From: Pseudomonas putida
GTDB taxonomy: Bacteria > Pseudomonadota > Gammaproteobacteria > Pseudomonadales > Pseudomonadaceae
Length of the DNA: 64,000 bases
Assembly: GCF_025905425.1 (NCBI RefSeq)
Contig: NZ_CP109603.1
Span: 2,578,001-2,642,000 of the forward strand
Direction: 5' to 3'
The notes below the pieces were generated by a model, which was not told where the DNA came from, made no database searches, and was given only the letters and a program-made list of their open reading frames with translations. Both the position numbers and the translations under genes were made by a program. Positions 27,207 to 36,189 of the stretch are shown here, one piece after another; positions within the stretch are counted from its first letter, which is position 1; each line of letters begins with the position of its first letter.

Positions 27207-28139
27207 TCAACGCCAATAACGCGCATCATCCACTGTCCGCGCATGCCCCTCGAACAGCGCGGGCAGTTGTTCCTTGAGGTAGTCGATCCAGGTACGCACT
27301 TTGGCATCCAGGTAGTGCCGTGACGGATAGATCGCATACAGCGCGCACTCGCGCAAGCGATACGGGGCCAACAGCCGGCGCAGACGCCCCTGCTCGATCG
27401 CCTGGCTGGCGGTGTAGAACGGCAGCAGGCCAATGCCCATGCCCAGCTCGCTGGCCACCAGCATGGCGTCGGCCACATTGGTGAGGAAGCTGTCGCGCGG
27501 TGCGATCACGCAATGATCGACACCTTGGGGGAATACCCAGTCCCCCTCATACATCGGATACGCCATGCGCAGGCAACGATGTTCATGCAGGTCTTCCGGC
27601 CGCTCGGGGACACCAAAGGTCTCCAGGTAACTAGGCGCCGCACAGGGGATGCTGAAGATGTTGCCCAACGGCACGGCGATCAATTGCGAATCCGGCAAAG
27701 CCCCGTCCACGGTGATCACCACGTCATGCCCTTCGGCCAAGGGGTCGGGGTTGCGCTGGGACAGGGTCAACTCGACCACCACGTCCGGGCACAGCGCGTT
27801 GTAGCCAGCCACCAGCGGCATCAGCAGCAGGCCCAGGCCATGCGGGCAATGCAGGCGCAAGCGGCCACGGGGCGTGAGGTGCGCGCCTCGCGCTTCGCCT
27901 ACGGCTTCTTCGGTCAGCAGCATGATTTGTCGCGCGCGCTCAAGAAAGCGTTCGCCCGCCTCGCTCATGCGCAAACGGCGCGTGGTGCGGTGCAGCAGGC
28001 GGGTCTGTAGCTGGTTCTCAAGCTCGGCAACGATGCGCGACACCTGCGCCGCAGAAATGTCCAAGGCGTTGGCGGCCGCAGCGAAGCTGCCGCACTCCAC
28101 CACACGGGCGAAGGTACGCATGGCATGCAGCATGTCCAT
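27207..28139 (-). CDS. LysR-family transcriptional regulator
   Basis: A 310-residue LysR protein: N-terminal winged HTH (MRTFARVVECGSFAAAANAL through RMSEAGERFL, residues 6-70) and a periplasmic-binding-like effector domain (about 90-295). It is transcribed away from a small DUF2790 gene and towards the acyl-CoA dehydrogenase. A perfect palindrome (28220-28240) in the shared upstream region is a candidate binding site, so the DUF2790 gene is its most likely target. Its ligand cannot be told. Confidence 0.9.
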   Translation of the reverse strand: MDMLHAMRTFARVVECGSFAAAANALDISAAQVSRIVAELENQLQTRLLHRTTRRLRMSEAGERFLERARQIMLLTEEAVGEARGAHLTPRGRLRLHCPHGLGLLLMPLVAGYNALCPDVVVELTLSQRNPDPLAEGHDVVITVDGALPDSQLIAVPLGNIFSIPCAAPSYLETFGVPERPEDLHEHRCLRMAYPMYEGDWVFPQGVDHCVIAPRDSFLTNVADAMLVASELGMGIGLLPFYTASQAIEQGRLRRLLAPYRLRECALYAIYPSRHYLDAKVRTWIDYLKEQLPALFEGHARTVDDARYWR

Positions 28140-28219
28140 GAAGGGTGTGCTCCTTGATCGGTCTTATTCTTACGTTCCAGGCAGGAATCTATCACGGCTT
28201 AGCCCATTTATTGTGGATC

Positions 28220-28240
28220 ACCAATGAATACATCATTGGT
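28220..28240. promoter_or_regulatory. Perfect palindrome, candidate LysR operator
   Basis: ACCAATGA and TCATTGGT are separated by 5 bases, in the 125-nt region between the divergent LysR and DUF2790 genes. Size and symmetry fit a LysR recognition site (T-N11-A type). Confidence 0.5.
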
Positions 28241-28264
28241 AAAACATTGAAGAAGGCGCCTGCC

Positions 28265-28531
28265 ATGAAACGTTCGATCGCTGTCCTTGCCGTTGCCGCT
28301 ACCCTCGCCTCGTTCGGCGCCGTTGCCGACGCGGGCACAAACCAGCCGGTCGCCAGCAGTGGTAACTACGAGTACGGCATGCCGCTGGATGTCGCCAAAG
28401 TCATCTCCATCACCCCTGCCAGCAACGCGGCCGATTGCCAGGTAGGCACCGCGCACATGGTGTATGTCGACCATCAGGGCCGTACCCGAGAGGTCAACTA
28501 CCGGGAGATGGGTAACTGCTCGCAGCAATGA
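28265..28531 (+). CDS. DUF2790-family small exported protein
   Basis: An 88-residue protein with a signal peptide (cleavage likely after VADA) and a short domain (NYEYGMPLDVAKVISI...VGTAHMVYVDHQGRTREVNY) that matches DUF2790, a group common in Pseudomonas and of unknown role. Start ATG 28265 begins the signal peptide. It ends one base before the convergent methyltransferase gene. The LysR gene is divergent. Confidence 0.85.
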   Translation: MKRSIAVLAVAATLASFGAVADAGTNQPVASSGNYEYGMPLDVAKVISITPASNAADCQVGTAHMVYVDHQGRTREVNYREMGNCSQQ

Positions 28532-28532
28532 C

Positions 28533-29228
28533 TCAGGCCAGTACCTGGGTGATCCAGGTAATCTGCCGGTCGAAATCGCGGCGCTTTTCCTCGGGGATCG
28601 CATCCCGGGCGCGCTCGAAGTTGGCCAAGGTCTGCTGCTTCTGGCGCAGCATGCGCTGCCATTTGGTCACGAACGCCGGCACTTTGTCGCGCATCAAAAG
28701 CGGGCCGAAGTACAGCTCTTCGGCGGTATAGGCCACTGCCTCACTGGGTTCGGCGACGATGATTTCGTAGTCGAAACGGTTCTCCCGCAACAATTCTTCG
28801 CTGACGATCCGATAGCCATTGTCCATCAGCCAGCCGCGCAGCGCGCACTCGCCGCCGTTGGGTTGCAGGATCAGGCGCTCACTGCCGCTCAAGCGATGCT
28901 TGCCACGTTCGAGAATCTCGCACATGGTGTCGCCGCCCATGCCGCAGAGGCTGACGACCGAAATCCGGTCGCCCATTTCGATCGCTTCCAGCCCATCGGC
29001 CAGGCGAATGGTGATATGTGCCTCCAGGCCGTTGCGGCGCACGTTGCGCTGGGCCGAGGCAAAGGGGGTGTGCGCCACCTCACCGGCCACACCGGCTTCG
29101 ATGGCGCCACGCAGCATCAATGCCACCGGCAGATAACCGTGGTCCGAGCCGATATCGGCCAGGCGCGCGCCCTGTGGCACATGCGCCGCCACGCGCTCCA
29201 GGCGCATGGAAAGTGTCTGTTCGTTCAA
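28533..29228 (-). CDS. TrmK-like tRNA (adenine22-N1)-methyltransferase
   Basis: A 231-residue SAM-dependent methyltransferase of the TrmK/COG2384 family. Motif I is ADIGSDHGYLP (about 24-34), and the family-specific SLCGMGGDTMCEIL (about 92-105) and LQPNGGECALRGWL follow. TrmK proteins methylate A22 of tRNAs in Gram-positive bacteria; in Pseudomonas the substrate is not established to my knowledge. Single-gene unit. Confidence 0.83.
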   Translation of the reverse strand: MNEQTLSMRLERVAAHVPQGARLADIGSDHGYLPVALMLRGAIEAGVAGEVAHTPFASAQRNVRRNGLEAHITIRLADGLEAIEMGDRISVVSLCGMGGDTMCEILERGKHRLSGSERLILQPNGGECALRGWLMDNGYRIVSEELLRENRFDYEIIVAEPSEAVAYTAEELYFGPLLMRDKVPAFVTKWQRMLRQKQQTLANFERARDAIPEEKRRDFDRQITWITQVLA

Positions 29229-29328
29229 CGTAAGCCCCTTCTCGACAACCGGGCGCGATTCTGACGATCAGGGCGCGGCATTACAATGCGTAAAAGCCCA
29301 ACGGCTCAGGTTGCGGCAAGGGCGGCCG

Positions 29329-30375
29329 CTATTTACGTGCTTCCAGTATCAGGTTGAACGGCGTTTGCGTGGCACGCCGAAACCGCGTGAACCCCGCCTC
29401 CTCGAACACTGCCCGCAAGCGCGCTTCCCCGGCTTGGGCGCCGAGCCCCAGCCCCACCTCCTGAGACAGTGAGTTTGGCGTGCAGATAAACGTCGACGCC
29501 GCGTAGAACAAGCGCCCGACCGGCGTCAGGTTGCCCTCCAGCGAGTCCTCGGCAAACGGTTCCACCAGCATCACCGTCCCGTCGCTCTTCAGGGCGCGGT
29601 AAGCATGCCGCGCAGCACCCACCGGGTCGCCCATGTCGTGCAAGCAATCGAAGAAACACACCAGGTCATGGTCGTGGCCCGGATAGTCCTTGGCGGTAGC
29701 CTGCTGGAAACTCACCCTGGCACCCAAGCCCGCCTCATCAGCACGCTGGTTGGCGGTCGCGATAGATGGCCCGTGATAGTCGTAGCCGAAGAAGGTCGAG
29801 GCCTCAAAGGCCTGTGCCATGACCAACGTCGAGGCGCCATGGCCACAGCCCACATCGGCCACCTTGGCACCGGCTTGCAGCTTGGCCACCACGCCATCCA
29901 AAGCCGGCAGCCACTCAGGCACCAAAAACGTTCGATAACCCGGCCGGAAGAACCGTTCGGTGCCGCTGAACATGCATGGATGATGGTCCCCCCAGGCCAG
30001 CCCACCGTCGCCACGCATGGCTGCGACCAGCTTGTCCTTGTCGTGAAACAGCGCCGCCACCACCGCTGCGCCACCGGCCATGTAGGCCGGAGAATCTTCC
30101 AGCGCCAGGGCCATGGCCTGCTCTTCGGGCAGCACGAAACTACCCTTGTCGTGGACCATGTAGCCTGATGCTGCTTGGGCATTGAGCCATTCCCGTACCA
30201 GCCGTGGGTGGCAGCCGGTCTTTGTCGCGAGCGCCTCGGCGGTCGTCGGCTGGCTGTCAGCCATCGCCCGGTACAACCCAAGTTCGTCGCCCAGGATGAC
30301 ATTGGCCAGGGTCGCTGCAGCGCCCATGTCACCCACCAGTTTGCCCATGAATTCGTGAAGCCTTGCCTCGTCCAT
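29329..30375 (-). CDS. Class I SAM-dependent methyltransferase with N-terminal winged helix
   Basis: A 348-residue protein. Residues about 20-90 form an O-methyltransferase-like dimerisation/winged-helix segment (VILGDELGLYRAMADSQPTT). The catalytic domain begins with motif I VADVGCGHGAST (about 170), then FFDCLHDMGDP (post-motif). This two-part layout is seen in small-molecule methyltransferases. The substrate is unknown and the neighbours give no hint. Confidence 0.82.
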   Translation of the reverse strand: MDEARLHEFMGKLVGDMGAAATLANVILGDELGLYRAMADSQPTTAEALATKTGCHPRLVREWLNAQAASGYMVHDKGSFVLPEEQAMALALEDSPAYMAGGAAVVAALFHDKDKLVAAMRGDGGLAWGDHHPCMFSGTERFFRPGYRTFLVPEWLPALDGVVAKLQAGAKVADVGCGHGASTLVMAQAFEASTFFGYDYHGPSIATANQRADEAGLGARVSFQQATAKDYPGHDHDLVCFFDCLHDMGDPVGAARHAYRALKSDGTVMLVEPFAEDSLEGNLTPVGRLFYAASTFICTPNSLSQEVGLGLGAQAGEARLRAVFEEAGFTRFRRATQTPFNLILEARK

Positions 30376-30541
30376 GACCTGCCCTCCTCTGCAAGAAGGC
30401 CACCGTCGACGGGGGAAGTCCGGGTCCGAGGGGGCGGTGGTCGTTGGAATGGAAAGCGCGCCGCGCCACCAACGCGACGGGCTGTTTGTAAGTTTAGATG
30501 ACCCTATTTCGGCAGAGAAGGATTTGGACTACGTCAATCGT

Positions 30542-30564
30542 CGAGAACCCAAAACAGGTTCTCG
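30542..30564. repeat. Perfect 8-bp inverted repeat at the edge of an AT-rich segment
   Basis: CGAGAACC and GGTTCTCG flank a 7-nt loop. It lies 65 nt before the acetyltransferase-like gene, where base composition drops. It could be a terminator relic or a regulatory hairpin. Confidence 0.45.
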
Positions 30565-30629
30565 GCCCCTTCTGATGAGCTTCAGCAATAGCATCAAATG
30601 CTTGATAACGTGTGGTGAAGCGATTGCAC

Positions 30630-31190
30630 ATGGACGATGAAAAACAGGCCGCCCTCATTGGCTTCAAACAAGCCGCTCGTGGGCAGATAGGCCTTGAAAA
30701 CAATCACAAGAACATCAAGCTGAATAAACGGTTAACAGTCGAGGAAATAGATGATAGAGCAATTGAAGCCCATGAGTGTTGGCATCCCAATCCTCACGAC
30801 TTTGGCTGGAGTCGTGTTCTGCAATGGAAACGCCGGCGTGCTCATGCACACGCGCTGGACATTGCCATATGGCATGACAATTCCCTCGCGGGCCTTTGCT
30901 GGGCCTCGCCACTAGGTAGCAAGGAAAAGATCATGGTGCTCTACCTTCAGCGAAACCCGGACGATCGCCTGGCAACAAGAGGATACATAGCGCCCTTGTG
31001 CATGAGCGGCGTCCGTTTCTACGCCCTTCTACTTGGGTTGAAATGGGTTGTGGTGAAAGACCCACTTCCTGAAGCTCGTGTTGCCTACCAAAAGGAGGGT
31101 TTCCGGCAGGTAAAAGGTATCGGGCTTGCCTACGACCTGCGTGGTGACTATGCTGCGCTCAACCATGAGGAAATCCGTGATGTCGACTAA
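30630..31190 (+). CDS. GNAT-like acetyltransferase of an accessory two-gene cassette
   Basis: A 186-residue protein. The middle and C-terminal parts (ALDIAIWHDNSLAGLCWASP; IMVLYLQRNPDD; WVVVKDPLPEARVAYQKEGF) look like the core of a GNAT N-acetyltransferase, with the last segment resembling the usual end helix and strand. Similarity is limited and no substrate is evident. GC content is clearly lower than in neighbours. ATG 30630 is favoured, GTG 30612 is possible; neither has a strong ribosome-binding site. It overlaps the next small gene by 11 nt. Confidence 0.62.
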   Translation: MDDEKQAALIGFKQAARGQIGLENNHKNIKLNKRLTVEEIDDRAIEAHECWHPNPHDFGWSRVLQWKRRRAHAHALDIAIWHDNSLAGLCWASPLGSKEKIMVLYLQRNPDDRLATRGYIAPLCMSGVRFYALLLGLKWVVVKDPLPEARVAYQKEGFRQVKGIGLAYDLRGDYAALNHEEIRDVD

Positions 31191-31377
31191 AAGCAGCGAC
31201 TTCAGCGAATCTATAGCTCATTTCAGGGCAATTGCTGACGCAAAGCTCGCACGTCTGCGTGAGTCGGCGCACTACGACAGCTTCCTGACTGAAGAGGCAA
31301 TCGAAGCGTTCGCCAAGGTCGAGGGGTCTGTCTACGCGGGCACTTCAGGAAAGCGTCGCAAGTACTCGCCTACCTGA
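31180..31377 (+). CDS. Small protein coupled to the GNAT-like gene
   Basis: A 65-residue, mostly helical protein (SESIAHFRAIADAKLARL; TEEAIEAFAKVEG) with a basic end (GKRRKYSPT). The ATG overlaps the end of the acetyltransferase-like gene, so the two are coupled. No family recognised. The coupling and low GC allow a toxin-antitoxin reading, but nothing in the sequence proves it. Confidence 0.55.
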   Translation: MSTKSSDFSESIAHFRAIADAKLARLRESAHYDSFLTEEAIEAFAKVEGSVYAGTSGKRRKYSPT

Positions 31378-31489
31378 TCCACGCTCCAGCGCCTTTTCGC
31401 CAAGGTCTGCCGAGCTTATTTAAGGTCGTACGCAGCCCTGTAAAAGCGGCCGCATACGCCTGCGACAGCAACGGTCCCGAGCGCTTGAA

Positions 31490-33079
31490 TCAAGGCGTCA
31501 CTGCCTGGGTTTCACCACCCGACGGCGGATTCAGCTGCAGCACTTCATTGGTATACGTCCACTCCTGCTGCACCCTGTCCGGATGCTCGTTCAGGCGAAT
31601 GCCATAAGACGGCACGATTTGCTTGATCTTCGCCTGCCAGGCCGCCGACGCCACTTTGTCCTTGAACACCTTGTTCAACACATCCAGCATGATCGGAGGC
31701 GCGGTCGAAGCACCCGGTGAAGCCCCAAGCAGCCCCGCGATGCTGCCGTCCTTGGACGTGACCACTTCGGTACCCAGTTTGAGCACACCGCCCTGGGCCT
31801 CGTCCTTCTTGATGATCTGCACCCGCTGGCCGGCTTGCCACAGCCGCCAGTCTTCTTTCTTGGCCTCGGGGAAGTAGGTGCGCAACGCTTCGAAGCGGTC
31901 ATCGTCCGACTGCAAAACCTGACCGACCAGGTACTGCACCAGATCGAACTCGCGTACCCCTACCCTGACCATCGGCCAGGCGTTGTGAACACTGGCGCTG
32001 GCGAACAGGTCGAGCAAGGAGCCCTGCTTGAGGAACTTGGTCGAGAAGGTTGCGAACGGCCCGAACAGGATCATGCGTTTGCCATCCAGGACACGGGTAT
32101 CCAGGTGGGGTACCGACATCGGCGGTGCGCCGGTCGCAGCAATACCGTAGGCCTTGGCCATATGGCGCTGGGCAATGGCCGGGTTATCGGTTACCAGGAA
32201 CGACCCTCCGACCGGGAAGCCGGCATAGTCCTTGGCTTCATCGATGCCGGACTTCTGCAACAGGGGCAGCGCCGCGCCACCGGCACCGATGAACAGGAAC
32301 TTGGCATCGGTGGCAGCCTGGCTGCCATCCTTCAGGTTCTTGTACTCGACATGCCAGGAGCCGTCGTCGTTGCGGGTGATGTCCTGGACCTCGGTGGACA
32401 GCTTGAGGTCGAAGTTCGGCCGGGTCTGCAGGTAGCCCACGTACTGCCGGGTGATCTCACCAAAGTTGACGTCGGTGCCGATTGGCGTCCAGGTCACGGC
32501 CAGTTTCTGGTTGGGGTCGCGCCCTTCCATCATCAGCGGCACCCATTTGCGGATCTGTTCGTGGTCTTCGGAATACTGCATGGGCTTGAACAGCGGGCTG
32601 GCTTGCAACGCCTCATAGCGCTTTTTCAGGAAGCGGATGTTGTCGTCGCCCCAGACAAAGCTCATGTGCGGCGTGGTGTTGATAAACGAATGGGGGTTCT
32701 TCAATACCCCCTGCTTGACCTGCCAGGCGAGAAATTGACGGGTAACCTGGAACGACTCGTTGATCTCCACTGCCTTGCTGATGTCGATCTTGCCATCTTT
32801 CTCTGGCGTGTAGTTCAACTCTGCCAACGCCGAATGGCCGGTACCGGCGTTGTTCCAACCGTTGGAGCTTTCTTCGGCGACCTTGTCCAGGCGTTCAACC
32901 ATTTCCATCGACCAGCCTGGCTCCAATTCGTTGAGCCAGACGGCCAGGGTCGAACTCATGATGCCACCGCCCACCAGCAGTACATCGACCTTTTTGGTTT
33001 CAGCCGCCTGGGCATTGAGCATGCCCATAGCCAGCGCCAGCCCCGCCAGCACTCGCTTCGCATCGATCGTGATTTTCAT
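31490..33079 (-). CDS. mqo: Malate:quinone oxidoreductase with N-terminal signal-like leader
   Basis: A 529-residue FAD enzyme that oxidises malate to oxaloacetate and reduces the quinone pool. The FAD fold begins [19 protein letters not shown] (about 31-50), and [18 protein letters not shown] (about 75-92) is diagnostic of Mqo. Residues 1-27 form a hydrophobic leader ending NAQAAE, unusual for an enzyme thought to act on the cytoplasmic face. Start ATG 33079 has GAGAGGAC just before it. It is divergent to the radical-SAM operon. Confidence 0.93.
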   Translation of the reverse strand: MKITIDAKRVLAGLALAMGMLNAQAAETKKVDVLLVGGGIMSSTLAVWLNELEPGWSMEMVERLDKVAEESSNGWNNAGTGHSALAELNYTPEKDGKIDISKAVEINESFQVTRQFLAWQVKQGVLKNPHSFINTTPHMSFVWGDDNIRFLKKRYEALQASPLFKPMQYSEDHEQIRKWVPLMMEGRDPNQKLAVTWTPIGTDVNFGEITRQYVGYLQTRPNFDLKLSTEVQDITRNDDGSWHVEYKNLKDGSQAATDAKFLFIGAGGAALPLLQKSGIDEAKDYAGFPVGGSFLVTDNPAIAQRHMAKAYGIAATGAPPMSVPHLDTRVLDGKRMILFGPFATFSTKFLKQGSLLDLFASASVHNAWPMVRVGVREFDLVQYLVGQVLQSDDDRFEALRTYFPEAKKEDWRLWQAGQRVQIIKKDEAQGGVLKLGTEVVTSKDGSIAGLLGASPGASTAPPIMLDVLNKVFKDKVASAAWQAKIKQIVPSYGIRLNEHPDRVQQEWTYTNEVLQLNPPSGGETQAVTP

Positions 33080-33202
33080 GTCCTCTCCCGCGCGCCTCGT
33101 TACTGTCCGTAAAGCCCAGCACAAGCTTAGCTGAGGGATTTACTGGGATACTGATTCCCCAGTCACCCATCGATGGGGCTTGCAATCAAGGCACTCTCAA
33201 AA

Positions 33203-33222
33203 TACTGTATGAATATTCAGTA
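33203..33222 (+). promoter_or_regulatory. LexA (SOS) box
   Basis: TACTGTATGAATATTCAGTA: CTG-N10-CAG with an AT-rich centre, extending to a near-complete match to the gamma-proteobacterial consensus. It lies 17-36 nt before the ATG at 33239, overlapping any promoter for the radical-SAM DNA-repair operon. Confidence 0.88.
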
Positions 33223-33238
33223 TTCCGAGTCAGCCTCC

Positions 33239-34459
33239 ATGCAGCTCATCGCCAAACTCGGCATTCTTGCCGACGCCGCCAAGTACGATGCTTCCTGTGC
33301 CAGCAGCGGCGCCCCCAAGCGCAGCTCGCGGGGCGGCGACGGCCTGGGCGCCACCGACGGCATGGGGATCTGCCACAGCTACACCCCCGACGGGCGCTGT
33401 GTGTCGCTGCTCAAGGTGTTACTGACCAACTTCTGCCTTTACGATTGCCAGTACTGCGTCAACCGCCGCTCCAGCAACGTGCCACGGGCGCGCTTTACCC
33501 CAGAGGAAGTCGTGCGCCTGACCCTCGACTTCTACCGGCGCAACTGCATCAGCGGCCTGTTTCTCAGTTCTGGCATCATCCGCTCGGCCGACTACACCAT
33601 GGAACAACTGATCCGTGTGGCACAGCTGCTGCGCGACGAGCACAACTTCCGCGGCTACATCCACCTCAAGACCATACCGGATGCCGACCCGCTGCTGATC
33701 GAGGAAGCCGGGCGCCTGGCCGACCGCCTGAGCGTCAACATCGAGCTGCCGACTGATGCCAGCCTCAAGCGCCTGGCACCTGAGAAACACGCGCACACCA
33801 TCCGTCAGGCCATGGCGGTCATCCACCATGGCCAGCAGGCCGTGGCCAACGAACCCAAGGCGCCGCGCTTTACCCCGGCCGGGCAAAGCACCCAGGTCAT
33901 CGTCGGCGCTGACGCCACCGACGACAGCACCCTGCTGCGCAATGCCGAGTCGTTGTACCAAGGCTACGGTCTCAAGCGCGTGTACTACGCGGCCTTCAGC
34001 CCGATCCCCGACAGCCCAGGCAGCGTGCCCCTAGCGGCGCCACCGCTGCTACGCGAACACCGCCTGTACCAGGCGGACTTCCTGTTGCGTGGCTATGGCT
34101 ACAAGGCCGGCGAACTGCTGGGCCACAGCGGTAACCTGGCACTGGACATCGACCCTAAGCTTGCGTGGGCACTGGCCAATCGTGAAGTCTTCCCGCTGGA
34201 TGTGAACCGCGCTGAACCGGCCTTGCTGGCACGTATCCCAGGCATCGGCCTGCGCAGCGTGCAGCGCCTGGTGGCGCTGCGGCGGGAACGGCGCATCCGC
34301 TACGACGACCTGATCCAGCTACGCTGCGTGCTGGACAAGGCCCGCCCGTTCATCGTCACCAGTGATTACCGCCCGGCCCAGGCCGAGCTGCGCACCGGCC
34401 TGCTGCGCGAACGCCTACGCGAACCGCAGGCGCCGGTGCAAATGGGGTTGTGGGGATGA
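33239..34459 (+). CDS. Putative DNA modification/repair radical SAM protein
   Basis: A 406-residue radical SAM enzyme with the cluster motif CLYDCQYC (about residues 69-76) and the family opening LGILADAAKYDASCASSG. The C-terminus has a helix-hairpin-helix-like stretch (LARIPGIGLRSVQRLVALR), which suggests DNA binding. This is the rSAM partner of the TIGR03915-type protein encoded next. The start is placed at ATG 33239 because family members begin there; an earlier ATG (33209) lies within the LexA box. The SOS box indicates induction by DNA damage. The reaction is unknown. Confidence 0.9.
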   Translation: MQLIAKLGILADAAKYDASCASSGAPKRSSRGGDGLGATDGMGICHSYTPDGRCVSLLKVLLTNFCLYDCQYCVNRRSSNVPRARFTPEEVVRLTLDFYRRNCISGLFLSSGIIRSADYTMEQLIRVAQLLRDEHNFRGYIHLKTIPDADPLLIEEAGRLADRLSVNIELPTDASLKRLAPEKHAHTIRQAMAVIHHGQQAVANEPKAPRFTPAGQSTQVIVGADATDDSTLLRNAESLYQGYGLKRVYYAAFSPIPDSPGSVPLAAPPLLREHRLYQADFLLRGYGYKAGELLGHSGNLALDIDPKLAWALANREVFPLDVNRAEPALLARIPGIGLRSVQRLVALRRERRIRYDDLIQLRCVLDKARPFIVTSDYRPAQAELRTGLLRERLREPQAPVQMGLWG

Positions 34460-35289
34460 TCGCACTCGATTGCGATGATTGCTTCACGACCTGGCGTGAC
34501 CAAGCCCGCGTGCTGCTCGGCCATGGCATCGACCCGGCCGAGGTGACATGGTCGCAAGGCCCGATCGCTGATCTGCTGGCCGTGCCGGCACCGCTGCCCG
34601 AGGGCCCCGGCCCATTTCGCGGCAAAGTGCCGGCGGCGTTACTGAACCATCTGGAACAGGCCGCTCGCTATCGCGGCGAGCAACGCTGGAACCTGCTCTA
34701 CGAAGTGCTTTGGCGTGTGGCCCATGGGGACCGCATCGCCATGCTTGCCGGCGATCGTCTGGGCAGCGAATTGCACCGGCGCATCAAACAGGTCAGCCGT
34801 GAAGCGCATCATCTGCATGCCTTCGTGCGCTTCGTGCCATTACCCGAAACGTTGGCCGAACGACTGCAGTTGGACCTGGTCGCCTATCACGAACCCGCGC
34901 ACGACATCCTGCACAGTGCCAGTGCGCATTTCGCCGACCGCCTGGGCCGCCAACGCTGGTTGATCGCCACCCCCAATGATGGCATCCGCTTCGACGGCCA
35001 GGCCTTCGACTATCGGCGCCACTGCCCCGAGGACTGGCGGCAATGGGCACGTAACGCAGACGACCCCGGCGCCGAACTGTGGCGCACCTACTATCGCCAC
35101 ACCTTCAACCCCGCCCGCCTCAACCCGGACGCGCTGCGCCTGCACATGCCAGGGCGGTTCTGGCGGTATTTGCCGGAGGGGATGCTGATACCGCAGCTTG
35201 AAGGCTTGGCGCGACAGGGTAAACAGCGGGATGGGCAGGCGGTGGAAGTGGCCGCACAGCGCGGTAAGCGGATCAGCAAGGTTGAATGA
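34456..35289 (+). CDS. TIGR03915-family putative DNA repair protein (no UDG domain)
   Basis: A 277-residue protein always found beside the rSAM gene above. It contains the family core (LLYEVLWRVAHGDRIAMLAGD; REAHHLHAFVRFVPLP; WLIATPNDGIRFDG). In some bacteria this core is fused to a UdgX-type uracil-DNA glycosylase; here the protein ends about 70 residues after the core and no glycosylase is present. Start overlaps the rSAM stop (ATGA), so both are under the LexA box. Exact biochemical role unknown. Confidence 0.87.
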   Translation: MIALDCDDCFTTWRDQARVLLGHGIDPAEVTWSQGPIADLLAVPAPLPEGPGPFRGKVPAALLNHLEQAARYRGEQRWNLLYEVLWRVAHGDRIAMLAGDRLGSELHRRIKQVSREAHHLHAFVRFVPLPETLAERLQLDLVAYHEPAHDILHSASAHFADRLGRQRWLIATPNDGIRFDGQAFDYRRHCPEDWRQWARNADDPGAELWRTYYRHTFNPARLNPDALRLHMPGRFWRYLPEGMLIPQLEGLARQGKQRDGQAVEVAAQRGKRISKVE

Positions 35290-35293
35290 AACC

Positions 35294-36187
35294 TTATTTG
35301 CGCTTCTTTTTGCTGGGTTTAGCGGGAGCGGTTTCGAAAGCCTCGGGGGGAGCAGGTGCTGCGCGGACATTGAATACGCGGCAGACCACAAACCAGCAAA
35401 GTGCGAGGGTAAAGTTGTAAGGGAATAACACGGCCCAAAAAGGTAATTGCCAGTTCTTTTTGCCCTGCATTTCGCCGGGCTCGCCGGTTCGCCAAGGGGC
35501 GTAGTGCCGCCAGGCTTCTACGGGCGTCAAGCAGATGGCGTGAAGCGGCCGATACCACCAGTTGGGTTCGCCGGGAGGCGGTAGCTTATCCGGGCCGTGG
35601 TCCATGAAGTGGCGCAGGTATTCCCACACTTCGGCAACGTGTTTGATGCCGGGTTCGGTGGGTTCGTTGCTGTCGACCCAGAGGCAGTCTTTCTGGTGGA
35701 GGCTACCGTCTTTTCTACGGGGGGCGAATGCCAATGCGTAACTGGTGCTGAAAGAAGATCCTCCAAATTCCGTGCGCTTGAACAACCCACCCCCGATATT
35801 GTTCCAGTCAAACACCATCAAGGTATTTATACGCTGATAGTAGATCTTTTTAGCGGTACGATTTAGATGAATTCCCGATAAATTTCGGATGAGAAAAATT
35901 CGATAGACCAAAAAAGGGCTAAAAATAAAAGGCGTAAATATGTAAAGCCCAACCGACACTGCATCGGATAAAATAACATCTCGATACTGAGCACTTAGAA
36001 CATCCGAGTAGGTAACAACCGCCAAAATCAATATCATAGCCGTATACAACTTAGCCATAAAAACCGAGTCAGCCACCCACGGATTACGTAGAACCAGAAT
36101 ATCTTTACTACAGCTTGCCACCTGCCCCTTTATCGCAAGCACATAATCCGTCTTTACTTGCGGATCAAAAAACCACATTATTGCCAT
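35294..36187 (-). CDS. DUF6708-like membrane protein downstream of a T6SS effector
   Basis: A 297-residue protein with two early membrane helices (about 45-62 and 75-97) and one near the C-terminus (about 250-270), ending in a lysine-rich tail (KPSKKKRK). Middle segments (LMVFDWNNIGGGLFKRTEF) fit the DUF6708 family that accompanies VasX-type effectors. It starts 2 nt after the effector stop. It may be the immunity or accessory protein of the effector (inference). The 5' half is AT-rich, as is the effector's 3' end. Confidence 0.75.
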   Translation of the reverse strand: MAIMWFFDPQVKTDYVLAIKGQVASCSKDILVLRNPWVADSVFMAKLYTAMILILAVVTYSDVLSAQYRDVILSDAVSVGLYIFTPFIFSPFLVYRIFLIRNLSGIHLNRTAKKIYYQRINTLMVFDWNNIGGGLFKRTEFGGSSFSTSYALAFAPRRKDGSLHQKDCLWVDSNEPTEPGIKHVAEVWEYLRHFMDHGPDKLPPPGEPNWWYRPLHAICLTPVEAWRHYAPWRTGEPGEMQGKKNWQLPFWAVLFPYNFTLALCWFVVCRVFNVRAAPAPPEAFETAPAKPSKKKRK

Positions 36188-36189
36188 AA

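Noticed and set aside
33130..33180. Third TTCCCC...GGGG site near mqo
   Set aside because: The spacing between TTCCCC and GGGG is 14 rather than 6 and no -24/-12 promoter is adjacent.
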